Positions 51,001 through 57,000 of a DNA stretch of 64,000 bases are shown in pieces. Below the pieces are notes generated by a model that ran no database searches, was not told the DNA's origin, and saw nothing but the letters and a program-made list of their open reading frames with translations. The translations under genes and the position numbers were made by a program. This DNA is from Sthenelais limicola (lineage: Eukaryota > Annelida > Polychaeta > Phyllodocida > Sigalionidae): the NCBI GenBank assembly GCA_942159475.1, contig OW804099.1, forward strand, positions 14,700,999 through 14,764,998, in the 5' to 3' direction. Every line of letters starts with the position of its first letter. Position 1 is the first letter of the stretch.

Positions 51001-54000
51001 GCGTGCAAACTTGCGGGCGCGTAAACACATGGTTTCTAAACTCGCCATTCATTTATTACTTGATTTCCATAGAGGAAAACTTCGCTATCGGGCTAAAACA
51101 ACATTTAAAACATTTCTACCGATTCAAATCTTTTATTTATTTCTTTTTTAAGTCCCTAGAGACACGGATACGGCATTCGTAAACCGGAAGTCTGATGCTT
51201 GGTTGCATGCAAAAAGTGGAAGCTTCGTTTGTTTCTGGAACGGAGAGTGCGGCTGACGTAAACGACATTCTGAAGTTATGATTACGTGAACATATGTGAT
51301 ATTGGTTAGAAATAGGTAAAATAATCTAAATATTGAATGTGATGGGTTAAAATGTGTAAAACATCCTGATTTGGATGTTATAAAGGCTGCATTTGACTCG
51401 GTCCTTTCCATGTCAGACGTAAAAGAGTAACCCATGTGTTCGAGTGGAGGAGCTAAATTATTGAAATTCATCCTGCTGTAAGTACATCTACAACCTTTTT
51501 TGAAGCCTAATTTTGGTTAATATGTGTTTAAACAGTCGTATTGAATCCAAAAATCGGCTATTAAAGTGATTAATTCTCTCGATTTTGTGTCTTCGGCTTT
51601 TGCTTGAAAATAAACCCCTCGGCCCTCCGGGCCTCGGGGTTTATTTTCAAGCAAATGCCTCAGACACAAAATCTCGAGAAATTAATCACATAATAATTTG
51701 AGTGCAGGATGTTTGGTCCAATTATTAAATTACATCATAACAATAAATGTTAATTATGATCATTAAAGTGATTACTCATTGTTACGTTATTCTTACGTAA
51801 CATGATGTAACAAGAGCAACAATACTAAGATCATATCAACTGTTCCATAGTTAAAGGATTAATAATACTAATGAGTGTCCTTGTTGACTCACAAGTACAT
51901 AAAATCATGAGTAATAAATAAGTATTTAGGTGCGTTTTGCATAAACTAATCCATTTCTGTCTGCTTCCTCTACTCTATGAGTTTTTGTGCTTGTAAGTTA
52001 TACAACCAAAGATATGTTCTTACTTGTGCATGCTCCTCGTGTTCCATTCCACAGACCACGTTCACCACAGACTAGGGAGGTTCCATTGTACACATATCCA
52101 GCAGGACATCTCACCTCCACCACGTCACCATACACAAAGTTTATCAAGGAAGGCTTTCCCCTTGTCAGACTGCTGCCATGCACTCGGTGCCCAAGCCACC
52201 ATACCATCTCTATTCCCTTCCACTCTACAAGGGATATGTGAAACTTTTTAATGTTATTGATCTGATCAGCTCACTAGTAGAAAGTAATTGTTAATATCAT
52301 GCACAAGTACACGCATGGTATATCACTACCAACCCTATTACCCTACAAAGCAATCTACCGCTATTAATGACTTATGATAAAAATGTTATTTAGGAAAATA
52401 ATGGGGAGACATTACCTGCAGTCTTATCAACAACATCATCAAACGGTTGGCAGGCAATGACTGAATTATAAACATGAGAGAGAGTCAGGTACATTTGTAC
52501 AAATAGACTGAATCATGGCAACTAGGAGGGAAAGAGGAACAAATATCAACATAGATGGATTTGTTTGATTGAGGGAAATAAATTGAGGGGGTCTAAACTT
52601 TTAGGCAAAAAAGCGTTATGTAATTTATGGACAGCCCCTCAGTTGATGCAATATTCTTGGCTTAACCTGAGAATATCTATCACACCCCAAACCCAACCCT
52701 CACAGTCACAGTAGATTGTTAGAAAATTCCCTTAGTTGTTACATGCTAGACATTTGCAGACATTACCCAGACAAAATATCCAAAACTACTCACTCTCACA
52801 TGTCCCTGAGCTGCCAGACCATGTACCATCTCCTTGACAAGTGCTATTCTGGGAGCCAGTGTATACAAAGCCTTTCTCACATGCAACTGTTATTGCTTCT
52901 CCATATCTACCTTCAGTGATGTTAGGAGTGACAATTCCCTTCTCTATGTCCTTCACTGTGCAGCGAATTGTATCTTTCTCTGCAGGGAAATTAATACATA
53001 CACATGTTAATATTTGAAATGTCAACACAAATTAATTTTCATTACAATGAGGAATTGTCAAGTTGAATAAAAATATTAAAATATCGTTCAAAATATCAAT
53101 TATTGATTAACACCAATTTATTGCATCTTGGGCTGTATGTTGAAGTGCAACAGTTAATAATTTCACTAAAATATTTTAACAATAATAATGGATTTGTATT
53201 ATCATAAACGTTTACGTAATACATGGTACATACTAGCATGAACTGTTGTCATTATTATTCCTCTAATTTTTCCTGTGAATTTTCACATTGTCTGTCTCTA
53301 TTTGCATGGAAATTAGCCTTACCCCGACAAGTCCCAACAGTACCATGCCATGTGTTATTACCCTGACAGTGCAGTAGAGGAGAGCCAACATGGATGTAGC
53401 CAGTCTCACACTTGACCTGTATTGTGGTATTGTACTTGTAAGGAGCCCCAGGTCTGATACTACCATGGGGTGGTCCTTGTAGTGGAGGACAGCGCACAAC
53501 TGGTAAAGAGAAAGAAAAGTTTCCAAACAGTAGATCAGTCTAAATTATATAATTCCCCGATGAAGGATAAACAAATATTCTATACATCAAAATCACCCTG
53601 ATAGTTTTTTTGTTTTTTTTTTTACATTTTTTACCAGGACTAGATCACTGCAATGGCAGTCTTCCTGTAGTACCTGTGGGGAGGTGGGGAAATTGTACCC
53701 ACGCCCGGGTGGACCCATCGCTTTGGACCACACGGCCACCCCACATCCCCATTGTTCATACTAAACTTCCAATAAAACCTAAAACAGCTAAATAGCAGTT
53801 TCGGTGAGGTTACATCAAAACCAAGATTCAGTCATATTTCATTAAGTTGGTTTTTTATTTTGTTGGTAGTTTTGTGATGTATGATTCCAACGTTTCGATT
53901 CTCAGGTGCACTTTCATCAGGGACTGATTAACAAAGCATATTTTAGGATCTAAATTTAAATAACTGCTGAAACTCGAGTTTTATTGCCACAAAAATTGAA

Positions 54001-57000
54001 ATTCTTGTATAGGCCTATAATAGATTTATTTAGCTCCACAACCAAACCCCTAGTCAACCCGCAAATTAGCTAGTCAACCCTCTGTAGCTAGGCATACACA
54101 GGAAAGACCAGGTCCAGACCTGATGTGTACTGTATTTTACCTGCTACTCATGAAATAAAAGAGTTTTATTATTATTATTTATTATTAATTCCGATTTGTA
54201 CAAATAATATGGAAGTACGGCTGGAAAATCTGCCCTAGCAGTTCCTCCTAATTAACATTGTAATATCATTTCTATTTATGACCATAGTTATGACCTTGGT
54301 GATGTTCAAATTATAAGAAACTTTGTTGAATTTATTATCATTATAATCTCGTGCAATCATCTCAAATCATGTATTTCCATACATAATCAATATCTATGAA
54401 TAAACTAATAAAAGTTTATCATACCAGAAGCCCTCCATACAGGTACTTGTGGTATCGGCACCTCCATTGTTCTGTGAATAGTGTATTAATTGCATAATGT
54501 CTTGCTGAATAAAAATCTTAAAACAAAAAAAACTATACCACCCCACGTTTATAAAGTATATTTAAGCCCTTACCATTACATGTCCCTATGACTCCACTCC
54601 AGGTCCTGTCTGGGCGGCAGACTATAGGGTTTGTACCATTGTACCAGAAGCCCTCAGTGCATGTAACAGGAACACTGTCGCCTATGCCCCAACGCATTCC
54701 TACCACAGCATAGAGGGGGAACTTGGGGGTATCACAGGTTTTCTCTGCAATCATTTTATATATACTTGAAACAGTGAAACATTTGCTAGCAATAATCTAC
54801 AGTCTCTATCATTTTACATCTTCAATAAAAATATATTCCGGTGGTATTATTAATAATTTAACCGTTAGGATGTGTTAGAAGACATTCTGCTATATAGGAC
54901 ACATATAGTTAAGCTTATTTTGTTTTACAGACAATCTTGAATAATTAGAAACATAAAAGGAAAAATACTGAAGGGCAACAATGATAATTTGTAAATTAGA
55001 ATTTTCAGGTTTTGTGTTTGATTCCAACACAAAAATTATATCAGGTAGAATGGAAGGTCAATGAAGTAAAGGTCAAAGAGGTAACAGCAAACATGTAAAT
55101 GTTATTTTGTTACAACAACTGAAATGATTGCACTATTCAACAATGTACTGTTTAGTAACATGTAGAAGCATTAAACCAAGGAGTTGTTGGAAGAACTGTA
55201 ATAGCAGAGACTCCCTCCTTTTCCACTTACAAATGTACAAATGTGGAAATAAAGTTTGAAATAATACCATATACCATTATGGGACAAAGGTATAATTATT
55301 GCCATAGTTATTACACTGATCATCATAGTACAACTTTCTGCAAACTGTGTTTTACTTAATGTATTAATCACTTAATAATCAAAATTACATCCATACCATT
55401 ATTCTGATATTTCAATAGAAGCAATGACACATTTCAGGTTCCCTCGACCAGCTCAATAGGACTTATTCTATGTATATACTCACTAAGACAACTGGGATAC
55501 TCCGCACTCCATTTGGCATGCCTTAAACATGTCAGGACCACTTTCCGATCTTCATAAATGTTGAAACATCGTGCTTTGATTAGTCCCATTTGCCTGAACG
55601 ACCAGACTCCAATTTCATTTCCATCATATCTTAGACCAGGCCTCAAGTCATTAAGTGTACATTCTGAAAAAGAGTATTTCGTTTGTGAAGGTAAATTTAA
55701 ATTCCAACCTGTCAGAGTATAGTCGGTTCCATCTACTTTTCTTCACAGAGGCTCTTACGCTAGCCCTGTTTGCCCACAAAAATGGTCAAGGCTCTAAGGA
55801 ATACTGTAGATGAAAATTACTTCAATACTGCCTTGAAAAGATATGTATATAGAGATAATGAGCAAGCAGTTGCTCGACCACAGGTGTCTATATAGATGTC
55901 TACAACTTGTACGTATGGAATATCTGGAAACCTGTACATATGTCTTTCTGCATGTGGTAATATTGGCACTGTTATATACCTGGGACAGAAGCCAGATTGT
56001 ACTTACGGAAAGATAAGTCTATGTAGATTAGTGGCTGTGACAGAATTTAAAGAGGTAAAGATTAAAACTACCATTGTCAGGTACAAGTATAGAATAACAA
56101 ATAGTAGTCTAACATAATCACAAGACCAATCAACCACCTTCACCACACTCCCCCAAAAGCCATACTTAAAAAACAAAAGCCAGCAGTCTTCATTACTCTC
56201 ATCTCATCATACTTTTTTTTACTTTATACAGTTTTAAGATTAAATTGAAATTTCTCCTTTTTATAAATTTATACTTAGATATACTTCATATAACTCCTAT
56301 TTAATGCATGTGACTGTTTGATATAAAAGTAATTCGTTTAAGCAACATTAATAACTATCTATCCACAATATATAGCATATAATAATTATTGTCTTTATTG
56401 TAGGACACAACAAAGAACACAGTTAGTTATGAGCGTGTATTTGTATCACCTTTTCAGCCATAAGTGCAGTGAATGAGAGAATGGAATGTAACTATAAATC
56501 ATTGGGAAGACCAACTATGAATTGACAGTCAATTCATATTTGGTTTTCCCAGGTGCCTGTGGCATATTGATTTATATTTACATTCCATTCTCTTAACCCA
56601 AACATTATGATTACATTATATAATATTACCATAGTATGATTACATTATATAATATTAGTAGGGGGAAGGTAGATCGCTTTATATCGGGGGAACCGAAGGT
56701 GAAATGGATGATGAAATAGAGAAGCTCTTTAAATAAAGTTGATGTTGTTTATTATTTAACTCAAGGCTTTCGGGCTTACCTGCCCTTCATCAGGAGTAGT
56801 GTGGAGGGACATACAAAATTCAAGTGCTGAGGTACATAAAAGTGTAGTGGTGGGATACTTAGGTTCTGTCCGCAGTGAATACATTTGTGTGGTGGTGAGG
56901 TGCTGATTGCACCAACAAATTTGTTTACATATACAATATGGCTAGATATTTATAATTACCATTTTCGTTAAGGAATTATGAGATTTTTTTGTATTATTAA

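Larger units (their letters stand above)
44767..51692 (-). mobile_element. Crypton-like element inserted in the gypsy 5' LTR
   Basis: 6,926 bp separate the two halves of the LTR. The junctions are clean (attacctt / ataatttgag) with no obvious target duplication, as expected for tyrosine-recombinase integration. It carries one seven-exon minus-strand gene (46101-50366). Both flanks of the gene hold related sequence: 45565-45645 and 50600-50680 share ..gtgtccgtt..agtaaaatagcaacccctgtc. The ends hold hairpins: ggggtttatttt/aaaataaacccc at about 44878-44942, and a long palindrome at 51568-51687. Confidence 0.85.
31537..51812 (-). mobile_element. Ty3/gypsy-type env-bearing endogenous element (with nested Crypton)
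   Basis: LTRs of 379 bp begin TGTTA and end TAACA. The left copy is 31537-31915. The right copy is 44508-44766 plus 51693-51812, split by a Crypton-like insert. The 4-bp target duplication AGAG lies at 31533-31536 and 51813-51816. A G-run polypurine tract abuts the 3' LTR (31916-31934 on the minus strand). Order on the minus strand: gag, pol (protease, RT, RNase H, integrase), env-like region, accessory ORFs. By eye the LTRs are identical, so insertion is recent. It sits in a receptor intron in sense orientation. Confidence 0.92.
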
